The notes under the pieces were generated by a model. That model made no database searches. It was not told where the DNA came from and saw only the letters and a program-made list of their open reading frames with translations. DNA of 6,288 nucleotides from Alphaproteobacteria bacterium. GTDB lineage: Bacteria; Pseudomonadota; Alphaproteobacteria; CAAHEQ01; UBA3637. This document shows positions 5,055 to 6,288 of the stretch, one piece after another. The stretch is taken from the NCBI GenBank assembly GCA_017555325.1, contig JAFZGR010000137.1:1-6288 (forward strand), read 5' to 3'. Position 1 is the stretch's first letter, and the number at the start of each line of letters is the position of its first letter. The position numbers were made by a program, and so were the translations under genes.

Positions 5055-6041
5055 CTATTCTGCCCTTAATGGTCTGGATAACAAATCTTTCATTACGTCT
5101 TTAATCGGTTTTTCATAATAAATAATTGCTTCTACTGCGGCACAAATCGGCATTTCAACACCTAATTGACGGGCTCGTTTCATAACAGATTGAGCTGTTG
5201 CAACCCCTTCTACCGTTTTGGTACAGTGTTCTAAAACCGGTTTTGCCCAACCAGCTTGACCAATTTCAAACCCGCAAGAATAGTTGCGAGATTGATGACT
5301 ATTTGCCGTTAACATTAAATCACCAATACCAGATAATCCCAACACACTATCTTTTTTTCCTCCGACTGCAACAGCAAAACGGGACATTTCTGCCAATCCT
5401 CGAGTTAATAGTGCTGCACGAGCATTATCTCCAAAATCACAACCATCTGAAATTCCAGAAGCTATTGCCATAACATTTTTAATAGCCCCACAAACTTCCG
5501 GGGTGATTAAATCTGTTGAAGAATATGGTCTGAAATAAGTGGTTTTCATATATCGACAAACCCGTTCTGCCAACATTTGTGATTGGGATGCAATTGTAAC
5601 GGCAGTCGGTCGTTCTTTGGCAACCTCTGCTGCAAAACCGGGACCGGATAAAACAACCAATGGTGTTTGTGGACGAATTTCCTGTATAACTTCACTCATC
5701 AGCAGACCGGTACTTAATTCAATCCCTTTTGCACATAAAACAACCGGAGTGACGGTTTTTAATAATGGAGCCATTTGTGTAAAGACTGAACGGGTATATT
5801 GTGCCGGAACAGCCAATAAAACACAATCAGCCCAACTCAATACCGATGCTATATCCGTTGTAGCCATAATCGTTTCCGGTAGTTGTGCTGCAGGTAAAAA
5901 TGTTGTGCGATGTGATGTATTGATTTCAGATACTGTTTCGGGTTCTCGTGCATATAAGTAAACGTCATTTTTTGCCTTTGCGGCAGTCATTGCCAATGCT
6001 GTTCCCCAAGCACCACCGCCGATAACACCTATATTTGCCAT
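5055..6041 (-). CDS. gpsA: Glycerol-3-phosphate dehydrogenase [NAD(P)+]
   Basis: The 328-residue protein is a full-length cytoplasmic GpsA. It reduces dihydroxyacetone phosphate to sn-glycerol 3-phosphate, the backbone for phospholipid synthesis. Visible signatures are the Rossmann motif GVIGGGAWGTALA at 5-17, CAKGIE at 103-108, LSGPGFAAEVA at 131-141, GAIKNVMAIA at 185-194 with the likely catalytic Lys188, DNARAALLTRG at 205-215, LSGIGDLMLT at 236-245 with Asp241, SRNYSCG at 251-257 and VEGVATA at 277-283. No residue expected for activity appears missing. The ATG at 6041 has a strong GGGAGGA site five to six bases upstream. It follows the aas-like gene by 14 bases, so the two are almost certainly one transcript, which ends at the hairpin after the TAG. 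Confidence 0.97.
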   Translation of the reverse strand: MANIGVIGGGAWGTALAMTAAKAKNDVYLYAREPETVSEINTSHRTTFLPAAQLPETIMATTDIASVLSWADCVLLAVPAQYTRSVFTQMAPLLKTVTPVVLCAKGIELSTGLLMSEVIQEIRPQTPLVVLSGPGFAAEVAKERPTAVTIASQSQMLAERVCRYMKTTYFRPYSSTDLITPEVCGAIKNVMAIASGISDGCDFGDNARAALLTRGLAEMSRFAVAVGGKKDSVLGLSGIGDLMLTANSHQSRNYSCGFEIGQAGWAKPVLEHCTKTVEGVATAQSVMKRARQLGVEMPICAAVEAIIYYEKPIKDVMKDLLSRPLRAE

Positions 6042-6055
6042 AAATTCCTCCCTGT

Positions 6056-6288
6056 TTATTTTGAAACTTCCTGAATAGCCATTTCTTTGGCTGAGACGTA
6101 ATCAAATTTACCTGTTCCCAACAAAGGCGGATGGTCCGTTATGATAATTTTAGATGGTAATCCTAATTCTGTAATGCCGGCAGCTTTAAAAGCTGTTACT
6201 AAATCATCCCGTGTAACATCTTTACAGGTTGTTATCAAGACGATTTGTTCTCCTTTCTTCGCATCTGGTATATTAACAGCACCGGATA
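6056..6288 (-). CDS. aas: Aas-like acyl-ACP synthetase / 2-acylglycerophosphoethanolamine acyltransferase, C-terminal part
   Basis: Seventy-six C-terminal residues are visible and the frame runs off the right edge; the TTG at 6238 is internal, not a start. The fragment is the small C-terminal domain of an adenylate-forming (ANL) enzyme: IPDAKKGEQIVLITT, then DLVTAFKAAGI, then ELGLPSKI and PLLGTGKFDYV. The Lys of GTGK is the adenylation lysine. The ELGLPSKI...LLGTGKFDYV wording is close to the C-terminus of Aas. That enzyme activates fatty acids to acyl-ACP and, through a separate N-terminal acyltransferase domain, re-acylates 2-acyl-glycerophosphoethanolamine at the inner membrane. A single-function acyl-ACP or acyl-CoA synthetase is the alternative, since the acyltransferase domain is out of view. 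It lies directly upstream of gpsA, which fits a phospholipid role. Confidence 0.82.
   Translation of the reverse strand, partial: SGAVNIPDAKKGEQIVLITTCKDVTRDDLVTAFKAAGITELGLPSKIIITDHPPLLGTGKFDYVSAKEMAIQEVSK

Noticed and set aside
6056..6238. A separate 60-residue gene starting at TTG 6238
   Set aside because: The frame continues without a stop to the window edge, and the upstream residues (IPDAKKGEQIV) belong to the same ANL-enzyme domain.

Overview
The window comes from an AT-rich bacterial genome with strong AGGAGG-type ribosome binding sites and compact intrinsic terminators. The gene content (a secreted-type Cys-rich GCC2/GCC3-like repeat protein, a cytoplasmic MsrA-MsrB fusion, a small TSCPD protein, an LMW phosphatase, a GT8 glycosyltransferase, GpsA and an Aas-like acyl-ACP synthetase) suggests a Gram-negative, host- or gut-associated bacterium. 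An uncultured AT-rich alphaproteobacterium is my best guess, but this is inferred from gene style and has not been tested by any search.

Layout. Positions 1-1319 (+) hold the C-terminal part of a very Cys-rich protein (49 Cys in 438 visible residues). It is built from about ten degenerate CxxC modules followed by four tandem 51-residue repeats. A strong hairpin at 1322-1359 ends it and can also serve the gene converging from the right. Positions 1449-2614 (-) hold a probable two-gene operon: an 84-residue TSCPD-family protein followed by an msrA-msrB fusion, with a good sigma70-like promoter at 2645-2672. Positions 2805-3866 (+) hold two AT-rich genes, a stand-alone PD-(D/E)XK nuclease-like protein and a low-molecular-weight protein-tyrosine-phosphatase whose start codon lies almost on top of a TATAAT box. 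Positions 3921-4961 (-) hold a GT8 glycosyltransferase, convergent with the phosphatase. Positions 5055-6288 (-) hold the 3' end of an aas-like gene, then gpsA 14 bases downstream, ended by a hairpin at 5004-5035.

How the genes fit together. The aas-gpsA pair is a glycerophospholipid unit: GpsA makes the sn-glycerol 3-phosphate backbone, and Aas activates fatty acids and re-acylates lysophospholipid. The GT8 enzyme probably adds sugars to LPS or another surface glycan. The TSCPD-msrAB pair suggests oxidative-damage repair next to a small Cys-containing protein of unknown role. The stretch from about 2.66 to 5.0 kb looks lower in GC than the flanks (hand-counted sample lines 23-33% against about 40-42%), so it may be an accessory segment. 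The least explained item is the Cys-rich repeat protein. No RNA genes, CRISPR arrays or insertion sequences were seen.
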